A program made the position numbers and the translations under genes. Source: AC-32 sp963766375 (GTDB lineage: Bacteria; Actinomycetota; Thermoleophilia; Gaiellales; Gaiellaceae). From it: a stretch of DNA of 49,156 nucleotides. Under the pieces are notes generated by a model. That model worked only from the letters and a program-made list of their open reading frames with translations. It did not search any database and had not been told where the DNA came from. The stretch lies in contig CAVXZG010000017.1 in NCBI GenBank assembly GCA_963766375.1, positions 1 to 49,156 on the forward strand. The letters are read 5' to 3'. This document shows positions 1 to 9,442 of the stretch, one piece after another (the first letter of the stretch is position 1; every line of letters starts with the position of its first letter).

Positions 1-1
1 T

Positions 2-655
2 TGGCGCGGCGTACGCGAGATCTGCGATCGCTACGAGATTCTGCTCTGCGCGGACGAGGTGATCACGGGCTTCGGGCGCGTCGGCGCGTGGTTCGCCTCC
101 GAGCGCTACGACATCCGCCCCGACCTGATCACGTGCGCGAAGGGCCTCTCGTCGGCCTACGCGTCCATCGGCGCGGTCGTCGCGACCGACCGCGTGATGG
201 AGCCGTTCCTCGAGAGCTCGCGGATGTTCACGCACGGCATCACCTTCGGCGGGCACCCGGTTCAGGCCGCGATCGCGCTGAAGAACATCGAGATCATGAA
301 ACGCGAGCGGATCGTCGAGCGCGTGGCGGCCGAGCAGGACAACGTCCGCGACACGCTCGCCCAGCTGCTCGAGCTGCCGATCGTCGGCGACCTGCGCGGA
401 ACCGGATTCTTCTACGCGCTCGAGCTCGTCAAGGACAAGGAGACCCGCACGACGTTCACGGACGAGGACTGCGAGAGGCTGCTGCGAGGCTTCCTCACGC
501 CGCGCATGTTCGACGCTGGTCTCATCTGCCGAGCCGACGACCGCGGCGATCCCGTGATCCAGATCTCGCCGCCGCTCGTCGCCGGGCAGGCCGAGTTCGA
601 CAAGATCGTCGGGATCCTCGGCGAGGTGCTGACGGAGGCCTGGGAGCGAATCTGA
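2..655 (+). CDS. Class-III aminotransferase, 5' end cut by window
   Basis: PLP-dependent aminotransferase of fold type I, class III, the group that includes putrescine, GABA and omega-amino-acid transaminases. It transfers an amino group from an amine or omega-amino acid to a 2-oxoacid in the cytoplasm. The reading frame is open from base 2, so the N-terminal half lies outside the window. The visible 217 residues contain the family signature ADEVITGFGR (about residues 16-25) and the PLP lysine in CAKGLSS (lysine near residue 47), followed by the C-terminal small domain and a TGA stop. The following FAD oxidoreductase overlaps its stop, so the two are probably co-transcribed in amine or polyamine catabolism. 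Substrate cannot be set from this fragment. Confidence 0.9.
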   Translation, partial: WRGVREICDRYEILLCADEVITGFGRVGAWFASERYDIRPDLITCAKGLSSAYASIGAVVATDRVMEPFLESSRMFTHGITFGGHPVQAAIALKNIEIMKRERIVERVAAEQDNVRDTLAQLLELPIVGDLRGTGFFYALELVKDKETRTTFTDEDCERLLRGFLTPRMFDAGLICRADDRGDPVIQISPPLVAGQAEFDKIVGILGEVLTEAWERI

Positions 656-2061
656 GACCCAGCGTCCCTCCCGGCGCGGCAACGCCGTGGTGGATCCAGG
701 AGGCGCTCGCCGCGGAAGGCGTGGCCGAGCCGGCGCCGCCGCTCGAGGGCGAGCTCGAGGCCGACGTCGCGATCGTCGGCGGCGGCTACACCGGGCTCTG
801 GACGGCGCTGGCCCTGAAGGAGCGCGATCCGGACCTCGCCGTGGTCGTGCTCGAAGCAGAGGAGTGCGGCCTGGGGCCGAGCGGGCGAAACGGCGGCTTC
901 GTCCACGGCTACTGGAGCCACCTGCCCCGGCTGCGCGAGCGCTTCGGCGACGAGGGCGCGCTGGCGGTCGCACGCGCCGGGGACCGCATCGTTCCGGGGA
1001 TTCGCGACTTCTGCGAGCGCCACCAGGCGGATGTCTGGCTGCGCGAGGGCGGCATGCTGCGAGTCTCGGCCGCCCGGGCGCAGGACGCCGCGGTTGGGGA
1101 CGAGGTCGAGGCCGCCCGTGAGCTCGGCAGTCCCGAGGAGGCAGTTCTCCTCGAAGGGGAGGCCCTGGCCGAGCGAATCCGCTCGCCGCGCTTCCGCAAG
1201 GGCGTCTTCATGCGCGACGGCGCGACGGTGCAGCCGGCCCGCCTCGTGCGAGCGCTGCGCCGCGCCGTCCTCGCCTGTGCTCCCGTGCACGAGCACTCGC
1301 GGGTGACGAGGATCGACGACGGACGGGTCGAGACGGCGCGCGGCCGCGTGCGCGCGAAGGACGTCGTCGTCGCCACGAACGCGGCGGCGGCAGGCTGGAA
1401 GCCCCTGAGCCGCCGCCTGACCGTGTTCGGCAGCTACGTCGTCCTGACCGAGCCGGTGCCGGAGCTGCTGGAGCAGATCGGCTGGACCGGGGGCGAGGCG
1501 GTCTTCGACGGCCGGATGTTCCTCCACTACTTCCGGACGACGAACGACGGCCGGGTGCTGATGGGCAGCGGCTCCGGGCCGATCGGCTACGGCGGGCGGC
1601 TCGACGCGCGCTTCACCGAGGACGCGGCCACCGGAGCCCGAGCCGAGCAGGGCCTGCGCCGGCTCCTGCCCGGCCTCGCGGACGCGCGCATCACGCATTC
1701 GTGGGGCGGGCCGATCGACGTCTCCTCCGACCACCTGCCCTTCTTCGGCACGGTTCCCGGCACACGCATCCATTACGGCGCCGGCTACTCGGGCCACGGC
1801 GTCGGCCCGAGCTGGCTCGGCGGGCAGATCCTCGCGCGGCTCGTCCAGGGCGTGGACGACGAGCTGACCCGCCTGCCGCTCGTCACGCGGCGGGTGCCGA
1901 AGCTGCCGCCCGAGCCGCTGCGCCGCCTCGGCGGCGGGCTCGTCCGCGCCTCGATCATGGCGTGCGAGGAGGCCGAGGAGGAAGGCCGACGCCCGTCGCT
2001 CGCCGCTCGGGCCGGCGCTGCCCTGCCGCGCCTGCTGCGCATGTCGGTCGGCACGCGATAA
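652..2061 (+). CDS. FAD-dependent amine/amino-acid oxidoreductase (DAO family)
   Basis: Flavoprotein of the DAO (PF01266) family, similar to gamma-glutamylputrescine oxidase, glycine oxidase and DadA. It oxidises the C-N bond of an amine or amino acid. The Rossmann motif VAIVGGGYTG lies near residues 39-48, a GPSGRNGGF segment near residue 85, and the C-terminal FAD/substrate region contains DHLPFFG and YGAGYSGHG. The length of about 469 residues suits the family. The conserved-looking PWW segment begins near residue 12, so translation must start upstream of the first in-frame GTG (721). The only candidate is a CTG at 652 that overlaps the aminotransferase TGA. A non-standard start, or a base error at the junction, is therefore likely. 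Paired with the aminotransferase it suggests putrescine-type amine breakdown. Confidence 0.85.
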   Translation: MRPSVPPGAATPWWIQEALAAEGVAEPAPPLEGELEADVAIVGGGYTGLWTALALKERDPDLAVVVLEAEECGLGPSGRNGGFVHGYWSHLPRLRERFGDEGALAVARAGDRIVPGIRDFCERHQADVWLREGGMLRVSAARAQDAAVGDEVEAARELGSPEEAVLLEGEALAERIRSPRFRKGVFMRDGATVQPARLVRALRRAVLACAPVHEHSRVTRIDDGRVETARGRVRAKDVVVATNAAAAGWKPLSRRLTVFGSYVVLTEPVPELLEQIGWTGGEAVFDGRMFLHYFRTTNDGRVLMGSGSGPIGYGGRLDARFTEDAATGARAEQGLRRLLPGLADARITHSWGGPIDVSSDHLPFFGTVPGTRIHYGAGYSGHGVGPSWLGGQILARLVQGVDDELTRLPLVTRRVPKLPPEPLRRLGGGLVRASIMACEEAEEEGRRPSLAARAGAALPRLLRMSVGTR

Positions 2062-2087
2062 TCGAAGCCGACGGTCTTCTCCGGCGC

Positions 2088-2745
2088 GTGGAGCGAGCAT
2101 GCGCGGACGCCGGGATCGAGGTTGGACCCGATGCGGACTTCGTGGTGGGTCAGGGCCTCCAGATCCTCGAGGCGATGGCGTCGGGCCGCGCCGCCTACGT
2201 CTACGGCGAGGAGGGCGGTGACGGCTGGGTCACGCAAGAGCGCTACGAGCTGCTCGAGGCCGACGGCTTCTCCGGGCGCGCCGAGGCGAGCGCGACCGAC
2301 TTCGAGCGACTGCGCCGCGACCTCGACGCCTACGACCCGGCGATGGGCCCGTCCAACCGCGAGCTCGCCCTGGCCCACAGCGCACGCGACCACGCCCAGG
2401 AGCTGCTGAGGATCTTCGACTCCCTCGCCCCGCGTCGCGACCCGGTGGACGCACCGCTTCGCGAGCTCGCGCGCCTGGTCCGGGTCGAGGCGGCCACGGC
2501 CGGCCGAGCGGATGTCGGCGGCGGCCGAGGCCTACGAGGCCAAAGCAAGGGCTCGGGAGCTCGAGCGGGAGCTCGCCGAGGCACGCGGACGCAACGAGAG
2601 GCTCAGCGACCGGGTCGCCGAGCTCGAGCAGGCGCTACGCGAGGCGAAGGAGCGCGAGGAAGCGGCCACGGCGGCGGCCGCAGAAGCAGGGCGGCGTCCG
2701 CGGCCTGCTCGGCCGCGAAGGGAAAGTCCCCCAACCGAGGGATGA
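2088..2745 (+). pseudogene. Glycosyltransferase C-terminal fragment with coiled-coil tail, frameshifted
   Basis: Only the C-terminal part of what looks like a glycosyltransferase is present: a VVGQGLQILEAMASGRAAYV segment followed by YVYG, GGDGWVT and LEADGF motifs, as I recall from actinobacterial GT-B-like proteins. The N-terminal nucleotide-sugar domains are absent and the preceding gene ends 26 bases upstream of the first possible start (GTG 2088). Near 2500 an extra base moves the frame from one phase to the next. After correction the protein continues into a charged coiled coil (about residues 145-200, rich in E, R, A and L heptads) and stops at 2745. The frameshift is probably a sequencing error, but the missing 5' half points to a genuine truncation or a misassembly. 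Confidence 0.6.
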
Positions 2746-2830
2746 CCGATCGGCGCTCCGCCCCGATGGTGATTTCGAGACATAAAGCGCCACCAAGAGC
2801 TCAGCGGCCGAGCTCGTCTCACCAGAAACC

Positions 2831-5745
2831 ATGGCCGCCAACCGCAAACTCCTCGCCGCCGCCTTCGCGGCAATCTCCTTCCTGACAGCCGGGCCCGCGA
2901 GAGCTGCCGTCGGCCGCCCGGTGCAGACCGCCCCCGCCGCCGGGGCCGTCGTGCAGTTCCTGCCGGCGATGGCCTGGACCGCCGTGCCGGGCGCCGACAA
3001 GTACCAGTTCCAGATCAGCGCCGACGAGGGCATGAACTCCCCGGTGCTCGGCGCGGGGAAGGACAACTTCTTCACCAACAACACGCGCGCGACGCTCCTG
3101 AAGACGGTTCCGAACGGCACCTACTGGTGGCGCGTCCGCGCGACGAATGCCGCCGGCGAGATCTCGGCCTGGACCCAGCCGCGCTCGTTCCGCAAGCTGT
3201 GGAACGTGCAGCCGGCGCTCCAGAGCCCCGGCTCGGGCGCCTCGCTGAGCTTCCCGGCCAACCCGGTCGTGCTCAACTGGTCAGCCGTCGCCGGCGCGGC
3301 CCACTACCTCGTTTCCGTGGCGAGCGACCCCACCCTGGGCTCGCTCGTCCTCAAGTACTCCAACCAGGACGACCCCAAGGGACCGCCCAACATCGCCGCC
3401 AACTCGGCTGCGATCACCACCGCGCTGGCGCCGGGCTCGTACTACTGGAGCGTCATGCCGGTCGACGCCGAGGGCAACCGCGGCGTGGCCACCCCCGTCG
3501 CGTCGTTCAACTGGCTCTGGCCCTCGACGACGACGCCCCTGCTCGAGGATCTGAACGCCGCACCAGAGGCGTTCGACCCGCGCTTTTCCTGGACTCCGGT
3601 CCCCGGTGCCGCACGCTACGAGGTCGAGGTCAACTCTTCGGTCGACTTCGCGCCCGGCTCGAAGGTCTGCTGCACCGGCGCGAGCATCGCGACCTCGCTC
3701 TCGCCGGTGACCCTCCTCAAGGACAACGTCTACTACTGGCGCGTCCGGGCGCTCGACCCGGATGGCAACGCCGGCGTCTGGAACGTGGGGCCGTCGTTCA
3801 CGAAGACCTTCGACAAGGTCGCGCCGGCCGGGCCGGTGACCGGGACGAGCATCAAGAACCTGCACATGCGCGACAACCTCGGCGATCCGGGTGTCGACGC
3901 CGACCTCGGCACCGCCGGCTACCAGACTCGGGTCCCGGTCGCGACCTGGGATCCGGTGCCCGGTGCCTCCAGCTATGAGGTCCAGGTCGCGAGCTGGACG
4001 GGCGCAGCCTGCTCCTGGGCGACCTCCACGTACGTGAAGAAGACGTCCGTCCCGAGCTGGACGCCCTTGGGCAGCACCAATGCCAACCCCGTGATCTGGC
4101 AGGGCACCCTGGCCGAAGACGTCCCCGTGATCGCGCCCGGCACCCATTGCTTGCGCGTTCGCGCCCGCAGCGATCGGGCGGCCCTCTCGGAGGAGGTCTA
4201 CGGCGACTACACGTACCTACAGGACGGCACCACGGGCTCGGCAGCGCCGGTCGGCCCGGCATTCACGTGGACGGCGTACCCCGACCCGGCCGATCCGGCC
4301 GCATCCGCGGGCTGCGCTTCCGGGTATCTCTGCGCGGCCGATTACCGCGGTCCGATCACCGGCTCGACGAACGTGCGCACGCCGCTCTTCACGTGGAAGG
4401 CGCTTGCGGGCGCGAACAGCTACTTCGTGGTCGTCGCGAAAGACCAGAACTTCAGCAACGTCGTCGACGAGGGCTTCACCCGTGTCCCCGCCTACTCTCC
4501 TCGGAACTCGTTCAAGCCCACGACCTACACCGACGAGACGACGAGCTTCTACTGGGCCGTGCTGCCCGCGACCCTGACGACCGGCAACGACGCGCTGCCC
4601 CTCGACTCCTTCCTCTCGAACCCATCGAACTTCCAGAAGCAGTCGACCCCGCCGGCGCTCCTCTCGCCCAGCAGCGTCCAGGTCTTCCTCGACCAGCCGA
4701 CGTTCCGCTGGACGCCGACCGAAGGAGCGCGTCGCTACCGGATCCAGGTTTCCGCAGATCCGACCTTCGGCGATCCGCTCGACGACCTCGTCACCGATGC
4801 GACGTCCTATTCGAGCAACACGACCTATCCGGCCGACACCGTCCTCTACTGGCGGGTGCGAGCCGACGACGAGAACCTGACCGGTCTGACCTGGTCGCCG
4901 ACGGGAACGTTCCAGAAGAAGCTGGCGACGCCGGTACCGAGCGCGTCCAACCCGGCCTCGAGCGAGGCGCTGCCCGTCTGGGCATGGAGCCCCATTCAAG
5001 GTGCCTCCTCGTACGACATCGCGATCGACTCGCCCGACGGGACGCACCGGGACTTCACGGGCTTCCGCACGCCGGCGACCTCGTTCCTCAAGATGACCGG
5101 CACCGGTGTCTTCCACTGGCGGGTGCGGGCCAACTTCCCGAAGGCCCTGAGCGGGGAGGTCCCCGGTCCCTACTCGGCGAACCAGTCGTTCACGCGCACG
5201 ATCGGCGAGCCGGGCAACGCGCGCACCGACAGCGCGAAGGACCACGTCCTGCTGAGCTGGGATCCGCGGCTCGGCGCCAAGAACTACAAGGTGCAGATCT
5301 CCGCGACCCCCGACTTCAGCCGCACCGTCGAGCAGGCGACGACCGACAATCCGAGCTTCGCGCCGCTGATGACGCTCACGAGCTACGCCGCGGGCGGAAC
5401 GCTCTACTGGCGCGTGGCCGCCGCCGACGAGGATCGCAACCAGGGCGACTGGACGCAGATCCAGCAGATCCGGCTCCAGCCGCGCCTGCGCCTGACGGTT
5501 TCGGGCTTCCCGAGGCGCAAGCGCACAGGCACGGTGTCGGCTCGGGTCCTGGACGGCCGCGGCCGGCCGCTCGCGGGCGCGCTCGTGCGGGTCACCGGGG
5601 CCGGCCTGAAGCGGGTCTCCAAGCGGACGAACGTGACCGGAGCAGGTGACGTTCAAGCTGCAGGCCGAGGAAGCGCGGGAAGCTCGTCTTCAGCGCTTCG
5701 AAGGCCGGGTTCCAGCCGGCGTACAGATCTCTCAGGGTCCGATGA
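2831..5745 (+). CDS. Secreted FN3-like repeat protein, copy A (two +1 frameshifts near C-terminus)
   Basis: About 970 residues after correction. It starts with a signal peptide (MAANRKLLAAAFAAISFLTA, cleavage after an ARA-like site). At least eight fibronectin-III-like modules follow, recognisable by W(T/S)PVPGAxxYxVQV strands paired with YYWRVRAxD strands. The C-terminus has an Ig-like, carboxypeptidase-regulatory-like domain (GRPLAGALVRVTG). It probably acts outside the cell in surface binding or adhesion; no enzymatic motif is visible. Extra bases at about 5641 and 5660 break the last 35 codons. Comparison with copy B at 9330-9442 shows the intact reading and the TGA at 5743. The second half, from about 4241, is duplicated downstream. 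No clear Shine-Dalgarno precedes the ATG. Confidence 0.75.
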
Positions 5746-5990
5746 GCCGGCGGAGCGACCGCGTGAAGCAGCAGAACGACACGCGGCCGGAGCGTGGGGG
5801 CAACGGGCAAGGAGCGGATCGTCAGCGTCACTGGCGGGTCTTCGAGTACCGGCGGCCCACGCCGGCCAGGCCCCGTTTTACGACCTGATTACCAGCGGTG
5901 TGGACACCGATTCGGCGTCCTCAGGCCCCTGATTGAGCCATTTTTGTAGCATCTTCGAGACGCGCGTCGTCATGACGGTACAAGGGCCTC
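5746..5990. other. Intergenic region between FN3 copy A and the csp promoter
   Basis: No convincing gene. The stretch is a degraded-looking match to 9443-9683, with several small insertions and deletions between the copies, so it seems to be under less constraint than the csp leader that follows it. Confidence 0.6.
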
Positions 5991-5996
5991 TACAAT
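5991..5996 (+). promoter_or_regulatory. Probable csp -10 box (TACAAT), copy A
   Basis: TACAAT lies about 78 bases upstream of the csp start and would give a 5' leader of roughly 70 bases, as is usual for cold-shock mRNAs. The same hexamer and the whole leader are conserved at 9684 in copy B although sequence further upstream differs. No strong -35 is visible. Confidence 0.5.
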
Positions 5997-6074
5997 GTCC
6001 CCAACAACTAGAACGAGTACCGGTGGTCTTTGCGCCTCCCTACCGTTCGTCAGTGGTAAGAGGAGGTGGAAATA

Positions 6075-6284
6075 GTGGCAACCGGAACCGTTAAGTGGTT
6101 TAACGATGCGAAGGGTTACGGGTTCATCACGCCGGAGGACGGCGGGAAGGATCTCTTCGTTCATCACAGCAACATCGCCGGCGAAGGCTTCAAGAGCCTC
6201 GCCGAGAACGACAAGGTCGAGTTCGAGCCGCGCGAGGGCGAGAAGGGCCCCGAGGCGACGAACGTGACCGTCACAGGGGGCTAA
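6075..6284 (+). CDS. csp: Cold-shock protein CspA family, copy A
   Basis: Single-domain OB-fold cold-shock protein of 69 residues that binds single-stranded RNA/DNA and melts mRNA structure in the cytoplasm. It begins MATGTVKWFNDAKGYGFI, with RNP1 (KGYGFI) and RNP2 (DLFVHH) intact. I chose GTG 6075 rather than GTG 6066 because AGGAGG at 6061-6066 is then a well-spaced ribosome binding site (8 bases), whereas the upstream GTG overlaps it. Infection-free housekeeping context: it is followed by a hairpin and then infA, so cold-shock RNA chaperone and initiation factor sit together. Copy B encodes the identical protein. Confidence 0.95.
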   Translation: MATGTVKWFNDAKGYGFITPEDGGKDLFVHHSNIAGEGFKSLAENDKVEFEPREGEKGPEATNVTVTGG

Positions 6285-6304
6285 CGCAGCTCCCGCGCTA
6301 CCTT

Positions 6305-6340
6305 TGTGCTGCGGCCTCGTAGGATCGGGGCCGCAGCACA
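6305..6340 (+). terminator. Perfect 12-bp hairpin between csp and infA, copy A
   Basis: TGTGCTGCGGCC is followed 12 bases later by its exact reverse complement GGCCGCAGCACA. It begins 21 bases after the csp stop and ends 22 bases before infA. No T-tract follows, so it may be a factor-assisted terminator, an attenuator or an RNA-stability element rather than a classic intrinsic terminator. It is unchanged in copy B. Confidence 0.55.
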
Positions 6341-6362
6341 GGTACTTCGAAGGGAGGGACTC

Positions 6363-6581
6363 ATGGCCAAGGAAGAAAAGATCGAGATGGAAGGCGAGGT
6401 CGTCGAGGCCTTCCGGAGCGGGATGTACAAGGTGCTCCTCGAGAACGGGCAGGAGACTCTGGGCTACACGGCGGGCAAGATGCGCCGGTACCGGATCAAG
6501 ATCCTGCCGGGCGACAAGATCAACATCGAGCTGTCGCCGTACGACCTCAGCCGCGGCCGGATCGTCTACCGCCACCGGTAG
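6363..6581 (+). CDS. infA: Translation initiation factor IF-1, copy A
   Basis: IF-1 (72 residues, S1-type OB fold) binds the A site of the 30S subunit and works with IF-2 and IF-3 in initiation. Family features are present: a start MAKEEKIEMEGEVVEAF, the GKMRRYRIKILPGDKINIEL core and the ending SPYDLSRGRIVYRHR. The ATG has a good Shine-Dalgarno (GAAGGGAGGG, about 6 bases upstream). The usual actinobacterial infA sits with rpmJ and ribosomal genes; here it follows csp instead. A second gene encoding the identical protein lies at 10056, so the cell would have two infA copies if the duplication is real. Confidence 0.96.
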   Translation: MAKEEKIEMEGEVVEAFRSGMYKVLLENGQETLGYTAGKMRRYRIKILPGDKINIELSPYDLSRGRIVYRHR

Positions 6582-6645
6582 CCGGACGTGCCGCCGCCGC
6601 GCACGAGGCGCGGCGGCGGGGTGACCGATCTGCGGGGCGCGCGGG

Positions 6646-6651
6646 TAACGT
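6646..6651 (+). promoter_or_regulatory. Leaderless -10 box (TAACGT) of orphan gene, copy A
   Basis: TAACGT is followed by 7 bases and then the GTG start at 6659, with no Shine-Dalgarno. This is the TANNNT-N6/7-RTG arrangement seen at many genes in the window. In copy B a different spacer carries TACCGT-N6-GTG. Confidence 0.6.
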
Positions 6652-6658
6652 CGCGTAG

Positions 6659-7633
6659 GTGCCCAGATTCCTCGTCCTCTCGTATTTCGAGCCCCGCCAT
6701 CTGCCGAGGCTCCTGGCGGCTGTGCGCGGCTCAGGTCTGCCCGCCCAGATCCCCGTCTACCTGGGCAGTTACGGCGTGGGCGCGGGGATCGGCGCTCGCA
6801 TCGAGGAGGAGGGCCACCGCTATGCGCCGATGTTCCAGCTGCGGCCCGACTGGTACTGGGAACGGCGGCGCCTTCCTCCCGACGAGGAGAAGAAGCTGTT
6901 CGCGCGCTCGAGCCGCTCCCGGAAGCTCGGCGGCCCGCTGCCGGCGCTGCCCCAGCTGCTGCGGCTCGCCTCGACGGCTCGGGTCAACTGGGGCATCGAG
7001 CTCGGCGCTCGCTTCCGCGATGAGCTCCGAGCCGCGGCCCACGCCGGCACGAAGACGGCGGGATGGCAACTCGACGAGATTCTCGCCGAGACCGTCGGGC
7101 CGCAGGGCCGTGCGCACCGTGAGCTGGCGCGGGGCGCGGTGCGGGGCCTGGTCTTCGGCCGCGCAGCCCTCGGCGACCGGCCGCAACAGGGCCTCGTCTG
7201 GTGGGCCCACACGGCCTTCGTCCTCGCCGGCCGTCCGATCACGCCCGAGCTGAACGCCTTCTGGCGGATCCTGAATCGCGCTTCGCTCGGCTTGGTCGGC
7301 GAGGAGTACCCCGAGTTCGTCGGCGATCCGACCGCGGCGGCGGGCGCCGAGGCGGCCGGCCAGCGCGCCCTCCGGCGAGGCGGACCTGTCCGGCGGGCCC
7401 TGGCGCGAAAGTACGTCGCCGGCCTCACGCCGGGCTACCGGCTTGCCCCGGGTCTCGGCGGTAACACGCGAGGCCTTCCGCGCGGAGAGGTCAACCGCTG
7501 GCGTGAGCGCTACATCTCGGCTCGGGCGGACACCGGCGTGGCCGGCTTCGCTGAGTTCAACTTTCGCTACGAGAACAGCTCGGCGCAGGTGATGCAGGAT
7601 GTCCTGCGACAGCTGGCGCGAGCGTTCCCTTAG
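6659..7633 (+). CDS. Conserved orphan protein, 324 aa, copy A
   Basis: I do not recognise a family with confidence. The protein is soluble, without signal peptide or membrane segment, and rich in arginine and alanine. Notable motifs are LSYFEPRHLPR at the N-terminus, YLGSYGVGAG, PDWYWERRR, NWGIELG, GWQLDEI, GLVWWAHTAF, and FNFRYENSSAQ near the C-terminus. The alternation of short strands, and an acidic GWQLDEI segment, is compatible with a barrel-type enzyme fold, but this is only an impression. GTG start, apparently leaderless. Copy B differs at about 20 of 324 residues with no stop or frameshift, which argues that both are under selection. Confidence 0.8.
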   Translation: MPRFLVLSYFEPRHLPRLLAAVRGSGLPAQIPVYLGSYGVGAGIGARIEEEGHRYAPMFQLRPDWYWERRRLPPDEEKKLFARSSRSRKLGGPLPALPQLLRLASTARVNWGIELGARFRDELRAAAHAGTKTAGWQLDEILAETVGPQGRAHRELARGAVRGLVFGRAALGDRPQQGLVWWAHTAFVLAGRPITPELNAFWRILNRASLGLVGEEYPEFVGDPTAAAGAEAAGQRALRRGGPVRRALARKYVAGLTPGYRLAPGLGGNTRGLPRGEVNRWRERYISARADTGVAGFAEFNFRYENSSAQVMQDVLRQLARAFP

Positions 7634-7680
7634 GCCGAGGACGGCTCACGTTTCGGCGCGTTCCCGCGTTTCCATCTGTG

Positions 7681-7939
7681 ATGGCAAAGCTCTACCGCCT
7701 CCTGGACGCCGATCGGCGCGAGTACCTCTCATCCGTGCCGGGCGAGCTCGGCGGCCATCGCCGGAACCGAATCTACGGCCGCCTCGACTGCCCGTCGGCC
7801 CTGCGCTGGCTTGCAAAGGGCCACATCGTCAAGCACCGGGTCTTCTTCGCCGACGAGCCCACCGCAATCGCCGCCGGCTATCGCCCGTGCGCGGTCTGCA
7901 TGCGGGAGGAGTACCGCCGCTGGAAGTCCGCGCACATCT
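7681..7939 (+). pseudogene. Ada-type zinc-binding domain protein, copy A, 3' end replaced by duplication junction
   Basis: Same protein as the intact copy at 11345 up to the final isoleucine codon. Instead of the stop, the duplication junction follows and the frame runs on out of phase through the FN3 sequence to 9768. The product would be a fusion with a long nonsense arginine-rich tail. Nearly the whole zinc-binding domain remains, so a partly functional protein is conceivable, but I treat it as a broken copy. Confidence 0.7.
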
Positions 7940-9442
7940 GCAGCCCCGGCCGGTCCGGCATTCACGTGGACGGCGTACCCCGACCCGGCCGATCCAGCCG
8001 CATCCGGGGGCTGCGCTTCCGGGTATCTCTGCGCGGCCGATTACCGCGGTCCGATCACCGGCTCGACGAACGTGCGCACGCCGCTCTTCACGTGGAAGGC
8101 GCTTACGGGCGCGAACAGCTACTTCGTGGTCGTCGCGAAAGACCAGAACTTCAGCAACGTCGTCGACGAGGGCTTCACCCGTGTCCCCGCCTACTCTCCT
8201 CGGAACTCGTTCAAGCCCACGACCTACACCGACGAGACGACGAGCTTCTACTGGGCCGTGCTGCCCGCGACCCTGACGACCGGCAACGACGCGCTCCCCC
8301 TGGACTCCTTCCTCTCGAACCCATCGAACTTCCAGAAGCAGTCGACCCCGCCGGCGCTCCTCTCGCCCAGCAGCGTCCAGGTCTTCCTCGACCAGCCGAC
8401 GTTCCGCTGGACGCCGACCGAAGGAGCGCGTCGCTACCGGATCCAGGTTTCCGCCGATCCGACCTTCGGCGATCCGCTCGACGACCTCGTCACCGATGCG
8501 ACGTCCTATTCGAGCAACACGACCTATCCGGCCGACACCGTCCTCTACTGGCGGGTGCGAGCCGACGACGAGAACCTGACCGGTCTGACCTGGTCGCCGA
8601 CGGGAACATTCCAGAAGAAGCTGGCGACGCCGGTACCGAGCGCGTCCAACCCGTCCTCGAGCGAGGCGCTGCCCGTCTGGGCCTGGAGCCCCATCCAGGG
8701 TGCCTCCTCGTACGACATCGCGATCGACTCGCCCGACGGGACGCACCGGGACTTCACGGGCTTCCGCACGCCGGCGACCTCGTTCCTCAAGATGACCGGC
8801 ACCGGTGTCTTCCACTGGCGGGTGCGGGCCAACTTCCCGAAGGCCCTGAGCGGGGAGGTCCCCGGTCCCTACTCGGCGAACCAGTCGTTCACGCGCACGA
8901 TCGGCGAGCCGGGCAACGCGCGCACCGACAGCGCGAAGGACCACGTCCTGCTGAGCTGGGATCCGCGGCTCGGCGCCAAGAACTACAAGGTGCAGATCTC
9001 CGCGACCCCCGACTTCAGCCGCACCGTCGAGCAGGCGACGACCGACAATCCGAGCTTCGCGCCCCTGATGAACCTCACGAGCTACGCCGCGGGCGGAACG
9101 CTCTACTGGCGCGTGGCCGCCGCCGACGAGGATCGCAACCAGGGCGACTGGACGCAGATCCAGCAGATCCGGCTCCAGCCGCGTCTGCGCCTGACGGTTT
9201 CGGGCTTCCCGAGGCGCAAGCGGACAGGCACGGTGTCGGCTCGGGTCCTGGACGGCCGCGGCCGGCCGCTCGCGGGCGCGCTCGTGCGGGTCACCGGGGC
9301 CGGCCTGAAGCGGTTCTCCAAGCGCACGAACGTGACGGGCCAGGTGACGTTCAAGCTCAGGCCGAGGAAGCGCGGGAAGCTCGTCTTCAGCGCCTCGAAG
9401 GCCGGGTTCCAGCCGGCGTACGGATCTCTCAGGGTCCGATGA
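7940..9442 (+). pseudogene. FN3-like repeat protein, copy B, 5'-truncated
   Basis: Carries the last four FN3-like modules and the C-terminal Ig-like domain of the secreted protein at 2831, in an unbroken frame to TGA 9440-9442. The signal peptide and first ~470 residues are missing and there is no credible start or ribosome binding site near the junction, so it is unlikely to be made as a secreted protein. Its intact 3' end shows that the frameshifts at the end of copy A are extra bases. Confidence 0.8.

Larger units (their letters stand above)
4241..7939 (+). repeat. Tandem duplication, unit A (FN3 3' half-csp-infA-orphan-Ada-like)
   Basis: This unit is repeated immediately downstream at an offset of 3699 bases at the left edge, 3693 over csp-infA and 3664 over the orphan gene. 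It carries the 3' half of the FN3 gene, csp, infA, the 324-aa orphan and the Ada-like gene, whose last codon is replaced by the junction. The left edge is defined by GCAGCGCCGGTCGG at 4241, which matches GCAGCCCCGGCCGG at 7940. Confidence 0.9.

Noticed and set aside
412..2100. Long minus-strand open frames opposite good genes (also near 12736-14208, 29963-31560 and 42624-44318)
   Set aside because: They lie antisense to well-supported proteins, have arginine/alanine/valine-rich low-complexity translations and no family motifs. High GC content leaves few stops in such frames.
6066..6074. Upstream GTG as csp start (72 residues)
   Set aside because: It overlaps the AGGAGG ribosome binding site; GTG 6075 is correctly spaced and gives the normal family N-terminus.
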